Shown here: piece after piece, positions 40,401 to 49,286 of the stretch
Layout of the letters: each line of letters opens with the position of its first letter
Numbering within the stretch: position 1 is the stretch's first letter
DNA from: JABURQ01 sp029243145
GTDB lineage: Bacteria > Planctomycetota > Planctomycetia > Planctomycetales > Planctomycetaceae
DNA: 64,000 bases
Reading direction: 5' to 3'
Assembly: GCA_965660145.1 (NCBI GenBank)
Contig: CBFHYX010000010.1
Coordinates: 1 to 64,000, forward strand
Notes under the pieces: model-generated
What the model was told of the DNA's origin: nothing
Database searches by the model: none
Seen by the model: only the letters and a program-made list of their open reading frames with translations
Position numbers and translations under genes: made by a program

Positions 40401-40985
40401 CTATCCTTGAAGTTGTAACAGCATCAAAGTCTCACCTTCCCACTCGAAACTGTAAGCGGCAGTCGGGTCGAGTTGGAATTCCACCACTTCGACGCCGTTA
40501 TGGTATTTGATCAAGTGATCTTTAGGAGACACGCTTTTCACAAGTTCCACATCGTCGGCCTGCATCATCTGGTAGTCCAACCCGTTCAGGCTGAAGAAGA
40601 TTTTCGTTTCGGCATTGTTCATCAGCTTCATCGTAAATTTCTTCATGGGTGGCTTGTTGATTGGCGGCTTGTGGCAGTGACAAATGTGACTATGATATTT
40701 GTGGCAAATGTGAACCGGTGGCTTCACGATGGGTGGCTTGCAAACGGGTGGTTTCGGATGAATGTGACCGTGTCCCGGATGCGGCAAAATGATCGGTTTG
40801 TGAATCGGATGATGAATTGGCTTCGGACCAAATTTTGGTCCGTTAAATTTTGGTCCATTGACGGCGTGATCAATCGCGTTGATCGTTCTGATCACTTTGA
40901 TGAAGTCGTTGGCCTCAACAGTAGTCGTTGATGTTCCTGCAAAAGCTGTCAGCACGGCAATCATCGTGATGGCTTGAAGTTTCAT
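40401..40985 (-). CDS. Secreted His/Pro-rich protein, probable metal binder
   Basis: About 194 residues from the ATG at 40985 (MKLQAITMIAVLTAFAGTST), which starts a signal peptide; the longer frame has no leader. After the leader comes a low-complexity stretch of about 75 residues with repeated KPP/KPI and His (HPIHKPIILPHPGHGHIHPK, then ICHKYHSHICHCHKPPINKP), plus four Cys. A C-terminal domain of about 85 residues (MKLMNNAETKIFFSLNGLDY) looks like a small beta fold. The His/Cys content suggests binding of copper, zinc or nickel in the periplasm. It has its own terminator. Confidence 0.7.
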   Translation of the reverse strand: MKLQAITMIAVLTAFAGTSTTTVEANDFIKVIRTINAIDHAVNGPKFNGPKFGPKPIHHPIHKPIILPHPGHGHIHPKPPVCKPPIVKPPVHICHKYHSHICHCHKPPINKPPMKKFTMKLMNNAETKIFFSLNGLDYQMMQADDVELVKSVSPKDHLIKYHNGVEVVEFQLDPTAAYSFEWEGETLMLLQLQG

Positions 40986-41210
40986 AGCTGTATCCCTTAT
41001 TCGAAAGTGTCTTGTTGTTTGGCTCCGCGTCTGACAGTTCATCCGACTGTCATCACTTTTTGGACACACCATTTGGAAATATTTACAAAATCAGCACAAT
41101 CACTACAGATTAACATCCACCTATTACGTTTATATATAAGGACTTATCGTATATACCACACCACAGAAGGTCGTGGTATTTTTGACAACACATCTACTAC
41201 CACGAATCGA

Positions 41211-42281
41211 TCAAGCTCGGTCGCAGGGGAAGGCCAGAACATCTTTCAAAGACTTCTGGCCTAAGAGCAGCATGACAAGTCGATCGAAGCCCAGTGCGAC
41301 TCCCGAGCACTCCGGTAGTCCGCTTTCCATGGCTGAGAGCAAATGTTCGGCAGCGGGAAGCGCCATCGCCCCATCAGACAGGCGACGAGAATTTTCTTCG
41401 AAGACACGCTGCCGCAGAACTTCTGGATCGGTCAATTCCTGATATCCGTTACAAAGTTCGATGCCGTCCCAATATAGTTCGAATCGCTCAGTCACAGGTG
41501 GATCGTCGGCCCGGACCTTGGCCAGGGCGGACTGAGATGTGGGGTAGTCGCACAAAAACTCGGGATTATTGGTTCCCAGCGTTGGCTCCACTTTCTCGGC
41601 AAGCAACAAATTGAGCAGCGCATCACGGTCCTCGGTGTCGAGTGAGGGGGGTGGTTCGACTCCCTCAGCACGACAGAGAATCAACAATTCTACGGCAGAC
41701 TGATTCAGCACTCGACAATCGAGAACCCGCTCGCAAGCGTCGTCATACGAAAGACGATGGAACGGCGAGTCGGTCATTTTGAGTCGAGAATTCATGGATG
41801 AAACGCCCGGTTCCAACTCCAACACCCGTGCCGCTAAACGGCGAACCAGCCGCTCAGTGAATGCCATCTGTTCCTGATAGGTCGCCCCAAAACCGTACCA
41901 TTCCAGCATGGTAAACTCAGGGTTGTGTAAATCTCCACGCTCGCAATTACGGAAGGCTTTGGAGATCTGAAACAAGCCCGCCGGTCTGTCTGTTGAAGGG
42001 GATTGATTAAGATCGGCCAACAGTCGTTTCATGCCGAACTCAGGCGATGTTTGCAGATACCAGACTTCAGGGTCGGCCCCGCGATGAGTTTTTAAGTGCG
42101 CCTCAATGGGATCCAGGTTTGCATCGACGACAGTCTCCTGCGAAAGACTTGGCGTTTCGACTTCGAGGTAGACACTCGACGTCAAGAAGTCTCGGATTTC
42201 CTGCAAGAGAAGAGACCGCCATTTGAGCAACCTCCAGGAAGCAGTTGGCTGCCATAATTGAGATTGCTCTTGAAACGCCAT
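41211..42281 (-). CDS. epmA: EF-P lysine ligase EpmA (GenX/PoxA)
   Basis: 356 residues. It is the catalytic core of a class II lysyl-tRNA synthetase without an anticodon domain. Motif 2 is in WYLQTSPEFGMKRLLADLNQ and GLFQISKAFRNCERGDLHNP followed by EFTMLEWY. Motif 3 is at the end, ECSGVALGFDRLVMLLLGQK. The start region (LLKWRSLLLQEIRDFLTSSV) matches EpmA. The enzyme attaches lysine or beta-lysine to a conserved lysine of elongation factor P, easing translation of proline runs. Neither epmB nor efp lies in this window. It is a stand-alone gene on the minus strand. Confidence 0.92.
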   Translation of the reverse strand: MAFQEQSQLWQPTASWRLLKWRSLLLQEIRDFLTSSVYLEVETPSLSQETVVDANLDPIEAHLKTHRGADPEVWYLQTSPEFGMKRLLADLNQSPSTDRPAGLFQISKAFRNCERGDLHNPEFTMLEWYGFGATYQEQMAFTERLVRRLAARVLELEPGVSSMNSRLKMTDSPFHRLSYDDACERVLDCRVLNQSAVELLILCRAEGVEPPPSLDTEDRDALLNLLLAEKVEPTLGTNNPEFLCDYPTSQSALAKVRADDPPVTERFELYWDGIELCNGYQELTDPEVLRQRVFEENSRRLSDGAMALPAAEHLLSAMESGLPECSGVALGFDRLVMLLLGQKSLKDVLAFPCDRA

Positions 42282-42423
42282 GTCGTCTACTCTCTCTACA
42301 CTGTTGAATTGCTTTTTTTACAATCCAGAAACCTCATTAGAATGCGAAAATAAGAAGATAGAGGAGATCTCCTCACTCGCCGGATCCATAGACTTTATAA
42401 CAGTTTATGTCTCCCGCAACTAT

Positions 42424-42624
42424 TCAAAATGGACAATCTAGGGGATCTCCGCAAGGTGGTGGGGTGGGTGTCGTTGACAAAGCCTCAAGGATCTCCTCTA
42501 ATTTTGTTAGTGAGTGATTGTCGGCATGAATGAAAGATGGGGATCTTTCGCAGGCATCATTCAAAGTAGAAATCACGTCTGACAACGTGAGCGAGTTAAA
42601 GATTATCTGATTTACTGAATGCAC
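42424..42624 (-). CDS. Possible 66-residue protein, unknown
   Basis: A minus-strand frame opening at a GTG, ending in a Pro-rich tail (TTPTPPPCGDPLDCPF). The middle (LTLSDVISTLNDACERSPSF) is protein-like, but there is no clear ribosome site and no family I recognise. It lies alone in a 590-bp gap between epmA and the ketosynthase. Nothing else was seen in the gap except the hairpin at 42707-42740. Confidence 0.25.
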   Translation of the reverse strand: MHSVNQIIFNSLTLSDVISTLNDACERSPSFIHADNHSLTKLEEILEALSTTPTPPPCGDPLDCPF

Positions 42625-42706
42625 GGGTTGCGTGACTTACTCCATGAGTTCTCGTCCCCGGGGTTGAACTTGCCTTCAGTAAATGACACCGATTTGGTCG
42701 ATAGAT

Positions 42707-42740
42707 AAATACTGTGAGAGCATTCTCTCAATCAGTATTT
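42707..42740. repeat. AT-rich inverted repeat, terminator- or operator-like
   Basis: AAATACTG pairs with CAGTATTT, with an inner GAGAG/CTCTC stem, about 135 bp in front of the ketosynthase gene. Short T-runs follow on both sides, so it could be a weak terminator or a site for a dimeric regulator. Confidence 0.4.
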
Positions 42741-42874
42741 TGATCGCTATTTTCGTGATGACCTTATTCTCGCCATTCCGTCATGCGATTTCGGAAAATG
42801 TCATTGGATGACAAGTATCCAAACAAAACTGCTTGTTCAAGTGGGACTCTGAACGACAGTAAGGACCGACCAAG

Positions 42875-44170
42875 ATGGCTGGACCTGATCAAACTCGAAC
42901 AGTGATTACCGGAGTGGGAGTGGTTTCCCCGATCGGGATCGGTCGAGATGCGTTCTGGTCGGGGCTGATGTCGGGAACCTCCGGCATCGATTACCTCAGT
43001 GCTTTCTCCACGAACAATCTCCCTTCCTGCGTTGGCGCGGAAGTCAAAAACTTCGACCCGACCCTCTATCTCCGCGACCGCAAATTTCTGAAGGTGATGT
43101 CACGCGACGTACAATTGGGTGTCTCTTCTGCCAATCTGGCGATGCAGGATGGAGACCTGAATCTCGGCGACATTGATCCCGACCGCTTAGGTGTCGTTTA
43201 CGGTGCCGGTCGAATGACGACCTCTCCCGAAGAAATTGCCGATGCTGTCGCGGAAATCGTCGACGACGTTCAAAACGACGAAATGATGCTGACACGCTGG
43301 GGCGAAGAAAGCTCTGGACGAATTGCTCCTTTGTGGCTATTGCGACAACTTCCCAACATGCCAGCGTGTCATATTTCGATCGATCACGATGCACGCGGCC
43401 CCAACAATACCATCACCAGTCGCGAATCATCTGCCTTGCTGGCACTTGCGGAAGCCGTTCGGGTGATTGAACGTGGAGCTGCGGATGCCATGATTGTCGG
43501 TGCGTGTGGATCAAACATTTCACCCATCGACATCACCAAGCTGAGTCTCTACGAAGGACTCTCACACCGTAAAGACAATCCCGAAAAAGCTTGTCGCCCC
43601 TTTGACTTTGACCGCGACGGAACCGTTGTGGGCGAAGGAGCCGCGTCGTTTATTGTCGAACGATACGAACATGCCGTCGCCCGCGGTGCGGAAATTTACG
43701 CCGAAGTAATTGGGTTCGGTTCGGGTTGCGACGGAGCCGGATATAATAACGGTGCTGGTGGACGAGGCATTGGCCGTTCGATAGAAGGGGCCATGCTTCG
43801 GGCCAACATCACGGCTGACCAAATTGGTCACATCAACGCACACGGTAAAAGCACACAGCGTGATGACCTGGTCGAAGCCCGCGCCTATCACAGAACATTC
43901 GGCGATCACATCGCCAAGATCCCGGTGGTGGCACTCAAAAGCTACTTCGGTAACTTCGACGCCGGTTCGGGGGCCGTTGAGTTGGCGGGAACATTGCTTT
44001 CGCTTCACAACGGTCAGCTTCCGGCGACGTTGAACTACGAATATCCCGACCCTCGCTGTCGCCTGAATGTGACATACGGACAAGCGGTTCCGCTGATCGG
44101 CAGGACGGCATTGTCCGTGAATCGTACCAGCGTTGGACAAAGTGCGGCGACCCTGCTGCGTGCTCTCTGA
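42875..44170 (+). CDS. Ketoacyl-ACP synthase-fold protein lacking the catalytic Cys and second His
   Basis: 431 residues with a complete FabF-like thiolase fold from RTVITGVGVVSPIGIGRDAF to the C-terminus. Alignment by eye to FabF places Glu184 (in TITSRESSALLALAEA) at the active-site Cys, keeps the first His in NAHGKSTQ (His323) and the Lys in ALKSYFGN (Lys355), and has Asn360 where the second His should be. The Gly-rich end loop (FGFGGTN in FabF) is RTSVGQSAAT. It therefore should not condense acyl groups, and may be a chain-length-factor-like partner or a decarboxylating/scaffold ketosynthase. No second ketosynthase or acyl carrier protein lies beside it. Confidence 0.85.
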   Translation: MAGPDQTRTVITGVGVVSPIGIGRDAFWSGLMSGTSGIDYLSAFSTNNLPSCVGAEVKNFDPTLYLRDRKFLKVMSRDVQLGVSSANLAMQDGDLNLGDIDPDRLGVVYGAGRMTTSPEEIADAVAEIVDDVQNDEMMLTRWGEESSGRIAPLWLLRQLPNMPACHISIDHDARGPNNTITSRESSALLALAEAVRVIERGAADAMIVGACGSNISPIDITKLSLYEGLSHRKDNPEKACRPFDFDRDGTVVGEGAASFIVERYEHAVARGAEIYAEVIGFGSGCDGAGYNNGAGGRGIGRSIEGAMLRANITADQIGHINAHGKSTQRDDLVEARAYHRTFGDHIAKIPVVALKSYFGNFDAGSGAVELAGTLLSLHNGQLPATLNYEYPDPRCRLNVTYGQAVPLIGRTALSVNRTSVGQSAATLLRAL

Positions 44171-44276
44171 TTGCTGTTCAATTCTTGCTCATTTCGCATC
44201 TTTCTTAATTCGCAATTGCGTACGGTCGTACAGGTTGCCATAATACTGATCTTTCGACCAGTCCCATGAGCCGCCA

Positions 44277-45404
44277 ATGTCATTCGCCCCGAACCATGAT
44301 CCCGAACTTCTCGACGCATTGCGCCTGAGTTTAACTCGCGGATTAGGCCCTATCGCCCAGACAAGATTACGAAATCGATTGGGGAGCGCGGGTGAAGTCT
44401 TTCGAGCCTCACGCGAGGAATTACTGTCGGTCGAAGGGATTGGCCCCAAACTGGCGTCTGCGATTGAACGACAACGAAATTCGGACCAGGCCGTTGAGGA
44501 ACTCAATTCTTGTGAGCAACTCGGGGTCGATTTGTTGCGATTGGAAGACAAGAACTATCCTGATGGCCTTCGAGAAATTCCCGACCCTCCACAACTGTTA
44601 TACGTGCGAGGTTCACTGACAGACAGCGACCGGCTGGGAATTGGAATTGTCGGATCACGCCGCTGTACGCTTTATGGTCGTCAACAGGCAGAACGATTTG
44701 CTCGGGATCTGTCATTGGCGGGAATCACGGTCATTAGTGGACTGGCACGCGGCATCGATGCTTGTGCCCATCGTGGCGCGATGGAAGCGAATGGGCGAAC
44801 GATTGCCGTGTTGGGAACTGGCGTCGGGCATATCTATCCTCCCGAGCATGGTCCTCTCTCCGAAGAAGTGATCGCAAATGGTGCGATCATCAGTGAAGCC
44901 TGCTTGCGACAAGCACCCGTTCCCGGATTATTCCCTCAACGCAACCGCATCATCTCAGGACTCAGCCAGGGTGTGTTGATTGTCGAAGCCGCACGCAACA
45001 GCGGAGCACTCCACACAGCTCGACACGCATTGGAACAAGGGCGCAATGTCTTCGTCGTTCCCGGACGACTCGATAGCGCGGCGAGCGAAGGTTGCCATGA
45101 TCTGGTTCGCGATGGCGCGCAACTCGTGCGTCACGTTGACGACATTCTGGAAACTCTCGGTCCGCTCACTCAGCCCACAATCTCGCCCGAAGGAAAAACG
45201 GTTCTCACCCCTCGCGAATTGAACCTCAACGAGCAGGAGCGCGAACTTCTCGATTTGATTCCACTCGAACCGGGAACTGTTGATGAAGTTCTCCGCAGTT
45301 CAGACATCGACGACGCGCGGGTTCTTGCCACGCTCACGGTGCTCGAAATGAAGCGTTTGATCCGGCGACTTCCGGGAGGATACGTCGTGCGAGATCCACA
45401 CTAA
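44277..45404 (+). CDS. dprA: DNA-processing protein DprA
   Basis: 375 residues from the ATG at 44277. An N-terminal helix-hairpin-helix region (LSVEGIGPKLASAIERQ) is followed by the Rossmann-like core: LGIGIVGSRRCTLYGRQQAE, VISGLARGIDACAHRGAMEA, AVLGTGVGHIYPPEHGPL, FPQRNRIISGLSQGVLIVEA and FVVPGRLDSAASEGCHDLVR. A C-terminal winged-helix domain ends in LTVLEMKRLIRRLPGGYVVR. DprA loads RecA on incoming single-stranded DNA during natural transformation. It is transcribed alone. Confidence 0.95.
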   Translation: MSFAPNHDPELLDALRLSLTRGLGPIAQTRLRNRLGSAGEVFRASREELLSVEGIGPKLASAIERQRNSDQAVEELNSCEQLGVDLLRLEDKNYPDGLREIPDPPQLLYVRGSLTDSDRLGIGIVGSRRCTLYGRQQAERFARDLSLAGITVISGLARGIDACAHRGAMEANGRTIAVLGTGVGHIYPPEHGPLSEEVIANGAIISEACLRQAPVPGLFPQRNRIISGLSQGVLIVEAARNSGALHTARHALEQGRNVFVVPGRLDSAASEGCHDLVRDGAQLVRHVDDILETLGPLTQPTISPEGKTVLTPRELNLNEQERELLDLIPLEPGTVDEVLRSSDIDDARVLATLTVLEMKRLIRRLPGGYVVRDPH

Positions 45405-45525
45405 CCGTAAAGCGTTTTCCCGGAGTGGTTTGCGACGACCAAGCCGCTCTAGCCACAATTCGCGAAAACTGCTATAAATCCGCCCGTTTCCGATCACTTT
45501 GTGTTACCTGTCAAGGTCAAGGACG

Positions 45526-46764
45526 ATGCGACAACCTATTCGCCAACGCCGAGAATCAAAAGACTGGATTGTTTCCGGGGGACTCACGACTTTATTTGTG
45601 GTGGGGTCTTTGTGGTATCTCGATTTTCTGCCACCACTCGATCAGTGGGTTGGTTCATCAGAACCAACGACGGTTGCCGAGGACGGGACCGAAACCACCC
45701 TTGGTAACAATCCGCTCGAAGAGTTTCTTGCACAGCAGGATGAACCTAGCGAGACAACCGAGGCTGTCCCGCCTGCTCCGACACAGTCAGAGCCGACAAT
45801 TACAACTTTAGGGGCAGACAATCCCGCGATTCCGGCGAACGCTGTCTCTTACAGCAAGTCGTTTCCTCCGCAACCTGAGCAACCACCGAGTAACACAGCC
45901 TACACTTCAGATCTCTCACCTCAAAACACTCGTTCCAATCAAAACACGATCTCGCTGTCTGAGCAGGAACGCATCGCGCGAATCTTTGGAGTTCCTCAAA
46001 CAACACCCCCCGAGAAAACAGCTTCGAACATTGTTCCCGCCTCGGCAGAAAAACCAGCAGCTCCCGAATTCCCACTCACCAGCAATAATCCCTACGCCGA
46101 AATTGATGCCTGGATTGCTGAAGGACAATTCCTGAAAGCACATCGCGAGCTGTCTCAACAATACTGGAAAGAGGAGCAAGCCCCCGATGCTCTCCTGACT
46201 CGTTTGAACAAAACTGCCGGCATGATCTACTTTGCACCACAGCCACACTTCATGCAGGCGTACGAAATCAAGCCGGGCGACTTATTGCAGAAAGTCGCCC
46301 CGAATTACAGCCTCTCTTGGGAATATCTGACACGACTCAATCGTGTTCGCCCCGAACGTGTCAAAGTGGGTCAAAAGCTGAAAGTGATCAAAGGACCGTT
46401 TTCGGCCTTCATCGACCTGAGTGATTTCTCGCTGACGATCCACGCGCACGGTTACTTCGTGAAACGTTACGACATCGGCATCGGTGCGGAAAACTCCACG
46501 CCCATCGGAACATTCTCTGTCAAAGAGAAGTTGAAGAACCCGACCTATTACGGACCGGATGGAGTGATTGATGCCGAAGACGCCAATAATCCTCTGGGAG
46601 AACGCTGGGTCGATATCGGCGACAGCTACGGCATCCATGGTACGATCGACCCAAACTCGATCAAGAAAGCCGAATCGCGAGGCTGCTTGCGACTCAACAA
46701 TGAAGATATCGTCGAAGTTTATGACTTCCTGACGACTGGCTCCGAAGTGGTCATCAGACCGTAA
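45526..46764 (+). CDS. LysM and L,D-transpeptidase (YkuD) protein
   Basis: About 412 residues from the ATG at 45526; the earlier GTG is less likely. A membrane helix near residues 15-35 (WIVSGGLTTLFVVGSLWYLD) anchors it. A long Pro/Thr/Glu linker follows, then a short helical region and a LysM-like module (YEIKPGDLLQKVAPNYSLSW, RVKVGQKLKVIKG). The YkuD domain ends the protein, with IGTFSVKEKL, YGIHGT and the catalytic motif SRGCLRLNNEDIVEVYDFL (Cys near 385). It would form or attach 3-3 cross-links in peptidoglycan, in line with the thin wall reported in Planctomycetes. Confidence 0.9.
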   Translation: MRQPIRQRRESKDWIVSGGLTTLFVVGSLWYLDFLPPLDQWVGSSEPTTVAEDGTETTLGNNPLEEFLAQQDEPSETTEAVPPAPTQSEPTITTLGADNPAIPANAVSYSKSFPPQPEQPPSNTAYTSDLSPQNTRSNQNTISLSEQERIARIFGVPQTTPPEKTASNIVPASAEKPAAPEFPLTSNNPYAEIDAWIAEGQFLKAHRELSQQYWKEEQAPDALLTRLNKTAGMIYFAPQPHFMQAYEIKPGDLLQKVAPNYSLSWEYLTRLNRVRPERVKVGQKLKVIKGPFSAFIDLSDFSLTIHAHGYFVKRYDIGIGAENSTPIGTFSVKEKLKNPTYYGPDGVIDAEDANNPLGERWVDIGDSYGIHGTIDPNSIKKAESRGCLRLNNEDIVEVYDFLTTGSEVVIRP

Positions 46765-46783
46765 AGCGTTCTTCATTTCAGCG

Positions 46784-46824
46784 CATAAAAAACGGGAGGC
46801 CGTTCAGGTTCGGCCTCTCGCGTT
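46784..46824 (-). terminator. Hairpin with T-run on the minus strand
   Basis: CGAGAGGCCG and CGGCCTCCCG pair around an 8-nt loop, and on the minus strand the stem is followed by TTTTTT. It lies 270 bp past the stop of the beta-barrel gene, and directly after the L,D-transpeptidase gene, so it may serve both strands. Confidence 0.6.
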
Positions 46825-46858
46825 CATGCGCTCGTTCTCATGTTCTCATCGATATCTT

Positions 46859-46994
46859 GTAGGGTCCGCTGTGCGGACCGCTCTTCGATTCACCATCTCT
46901 TTGAGCAGTTTCAAGTGCTCCCTATTTGGCAATGTTGTTGATAGTCACACATCAAATCGGACCTCAACACAATGGTCCGCACAGCGGACCCTAC
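46859..46994. mobile_element. MITE-like element with 21-bp perfect terminal inverted repeats
   Basis: GTAGGGTCCGCTGTGCGGACC at the left end and its exact reverse complement at the right end (46974-46994) enclose 94 bp without a gene. Each end is itself nearly palindromic. GTTCTCATC occurs at 46842-46850 and 46996-47004, close to both ends, and may be a target duplication, although the left copy is 8 bp away from the repeat. No transposase was found. Confidence 0.65.
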
Positions 46995-47007
46995 GGTTCT
47001 CATCACC

Positions 47008-47087
47008 CTTGTGCGCGAGCACAACGGATCTTGGCAAACATCTCTCGGCGTTCCACCCATCCCGCGTGCTCGCACACGTGGGCTATT
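47008..47087. repeat. Dispersed repeat TGCGAGCACGCGGGATGGGT type, copy 1
   Basis: CCCATCCCGCGTGCTCGCAC followed by ACGTGGGCTATT (47058-47087) matches, in reverse, GAATAGCCTCGTGCGCAAGC followed by ACGTGGGATGGG at 61862-61893. A related TTGTGCGCGAGCACAA lies at about 47008-47023. It overlaps the space right next to the 3' end of the beta-barrel gene. Confidence 0.6.
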
Positions 47088-47093
47088 GATCGA

Positions 47094-48290
47094 TCACTGG
47101 TTGCCGAAGTAGTAGTTGACCTGCAGATTGGCTTGCCAGTCGAAAAAGCGATCTGACGGATGAGGGCGAACAGCTCCATCGCGTGTAATATTCGACCCAT
47201 CGCGAACCGGCAACACAATACCGGCCGTGATCGTCGTGCGGTCGTTCATGATGGCTGTTAAACCGGTCGTCAGATTGAGTTGGTCGGTCTCTCCGAGTGC
47301 TCCAGGGAAAGCATTTCCACCATTATCACCATAAGCCTCAAATGTGCCGGTATAATGTATTTCAGTTTTGGCCTGCAAGCCGGTTAATCCCGAGCCACCT
47401 GTGTTCCGGTATAACCAGTAACCGAGCTGAGCATCGAGATCAAAATAATTGGGTTCGCGAAAGTTACTCACAACACCACTGCTGGTAAAATCGTCGGTTT
47501 GCAGACGATAAGAAGCAAAAGCCTGGAAGAACAGGTCATCATTCAGATTGATTAACGTCGCCAGATAGGGTGTCACGGCCCATACTTCGTTGGGAAATGT
47601 GAGTGTCACTCCGGGAAAATTGAAGTCCTCTTTCGTGGGAGCTTCAACACGCACCCCGGCCGAAATCGCTTTCCTGTCATCGCTCAAGAGCAGGGCTTTC
47701 AGGCCGAAGGCGATGTTCTGCAGTTCCACATCGGAACCCTGCAAACCCACGGCATTCGGAATCGTTGATTCTGGCACATAGGCGAACGGGATCAGCAGTT
47801 CGACGGACATGTTTCCATTGAACAGTGTCTTTTCCAGGCCCAGTTCGTAATGCGTCAGGTCACTGTCGTAATCGGGAGCAGCACCGTCTAAAAAAAGAGC
47901 ATCTTTGGCCGTGGGGACATCATTCAAATACTTATACACAAACGAGATGCGATTTTGCGGGATGGCCGAGTTGTTTTCCGACACGCGGGAATAAAAGTTG
48001 GTGAGTAAGTGGAGCTCATCACCGTCGGTGAAACTAAAAGGTACGCCCAAGGACGAGCCACCGATCATCGTCGGTGCGGGAGCCGTGCGGCAACCGCATT
48101 GGTTCGTGGTACAACCAGAGTTGCCACACTCGGAATCATCACTGCAATTATCGAGATTGAGACTCGAATTGCTACTGTTGACCCAATTGGAAACTGGTTG
48201 CAGTTCCTCAAAGACATCAAACACATCCGCTTGTGCGTGAGCTAGCGGACAGATCAGAACAGTCGAGGACAAACAAATGGCGAGTCGCAT
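47094..48290 (-). CDS. Outer-membrane beta-barrel-like protein (MetA-pathway / DUF-type transporter family)
   Basis: About 398 residues from the ATG at 48290, chosen because GGAGG lies 5 bases in front and a signal peptide (MRLAICLSSTVLICPLAHAQ) follows. A short Cys-rich segment (DNCSDDSECGNSGCTTNQCG) is followed by a long run of alternating hydrophobic strands, with GDELHLLTNFYSR, YELGLEKTLFNGNMSVELLI and TTGLTAIMNDRTTITAGIVL. The final residues VNYYFGNQ end in an aromatic, near the usual barrel end. The pattern is that of the outer-membrane phenol-degradation-associated (MetA) family. Ligand unknown. Confidence 0.65.
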   Translation of the reverse strand: MRLAICLSSTVLICPLAHAQADVFDVFEELQPVSNWVNSSNSSLNLDNCSDDSECGNSGCTTNQCGCRTAPAPTMIGGSSLGVPFSFTDGDELHLLTNFYSRVSENNSAIPQNRISFVYKYLNDVPTAKDALFLDGAAPDYDSDLTHYELGLEKTLFNGNMSVELLIPFAYVPESTIPNAVGLQGSDVELQNIAFGLKALLLSDDRKAISAGVRVEAPTKEDFNFPGVTLTFPNEVWAVTPYLATLINLNDDLFFQAFASYRLQTDDFTSSGVVSNFREPNYFDLDAQLGYWLYRNTGGSGLTGLQAKTEIHYTGTFEAYGDNGGNAFPGALGETDQLNLTTGLTAIMNDRTTITAGIVLPVRDGSNITRDGAVRPHPSDRFFDWQANLQVNYYFGNQ

Positions 48291-48493
48291 CGCATCCTCC
48301 ATGATGATCGGGAGTTTCTGCTTTTTAATGAGTTGAACGAGGCACCATGCCATCAACGGTCCGCAGATTTCACAATAAAGCAGTTATCGGCGTTCACCCG
48401 CCTTGAACTCATCGTTTTGGTGAGATCAGTCGCGTTCAGTCATTTGGGGCGTTAAACTGGTTCTCATCAACACTGACTGACAAGGAATAAGCA

Positions 48494-49054
48494 ATGTACG
48501 ACCGCGTCCGACTGATGGAGCTGTTCCGCGAACGGGCTCTCAAATTTGGAGATTTCACCCTCGTTTCCGGCAAGAAATCAAGCTACTACCTCGACGGTAA
48601 GCAAGTCACCCTGCACGCGGAAGGACTTCGGCAGATCAGCTTGGGACTATTGGACATGCTCAAAGAGACCGAATATGACGCCTTCGGTGGGATGTCCATC
48701 GGCGCTGATCCCATTATTGGTGGAGTGCTCACAGTCGCCGCTGAACAAGGGCTCGACATCAAAGGATTCATGGTCCGCAAAGAGTCCAAAGGGCACGGCA
48801 CGAATAAATTCGTCGAAGGGCCTGTCGAACCGGGCATGAAAGTGGTCATCGTCGACGATGTGGTCACGACGGGAGGCAGCAGCTTGTTAGCCGTGGATCG
48901 CGTCGAAGAGTTCGGCTGCAAGGTCATCAAAGTGGTCGGCATTGTGGACCGTTTACAGGGCGGTGCCGAAAACTTTGCCAAGCGAGAGATTCCCTTTGAA
49001 TCATTGCTCTCCATCACCGATTTCGGGATTGAACCTCCGAAAGAAGATGCGTAG
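48494..49054 (+). CDS. pyrE: Orotate phosphoribosyltransferase
   Basis: 186 residues, normal for the family. It has the early LMELFRERALKFGDFTLVSG KKS segment with YYLDGK, and the PRPP-binding loop MKVVIVDDVVTTGGSSLLAV. The gap GFMVRKESKGHGTNKFVEGP is the flexible loop over the active site. It makes orotidine 5'-phosphate in pyrimidine synthesis. No other pyr gene lies in this window. Confidence 0.95.
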   Translation: MYDRVRLMELFRERALKFGDFTLVSGKKSSYYLDGKQVTLHAEGLRQISLGLLDMLKETEYDAFGGMSIGADPIIGGVLTVAAEQGLDIKGFMVRKESKGHGTNKFVEGPVEPGMKVVIVDDVVTTGGSSLLAVDRVEEFGCKVIKVVGIVDRLQGGAENFAKREIPFESLLSITDFGIEPPKEDA

Positions 49055-49286
49055 AGTTTTTTAAGCCGACAAGAAACTCAAGCACAAAACAGGGAAAACT
49101 GTGTGGCAAGGGTTTTTCTCCCGTAATAGTTCTCAACCAATCTTTCTAAAAACTCATTGAGGTTTCGTGCTGACCTGCCACAATAGATAATAGAGAAGCT
49201 TCCCAACACGTTGCCTGATTGTGGGCAGCGCCTGCCTGAAGTTGTTCTTACTTACTTATCTGTTGTCCACACATCGGGTTTTTGGC

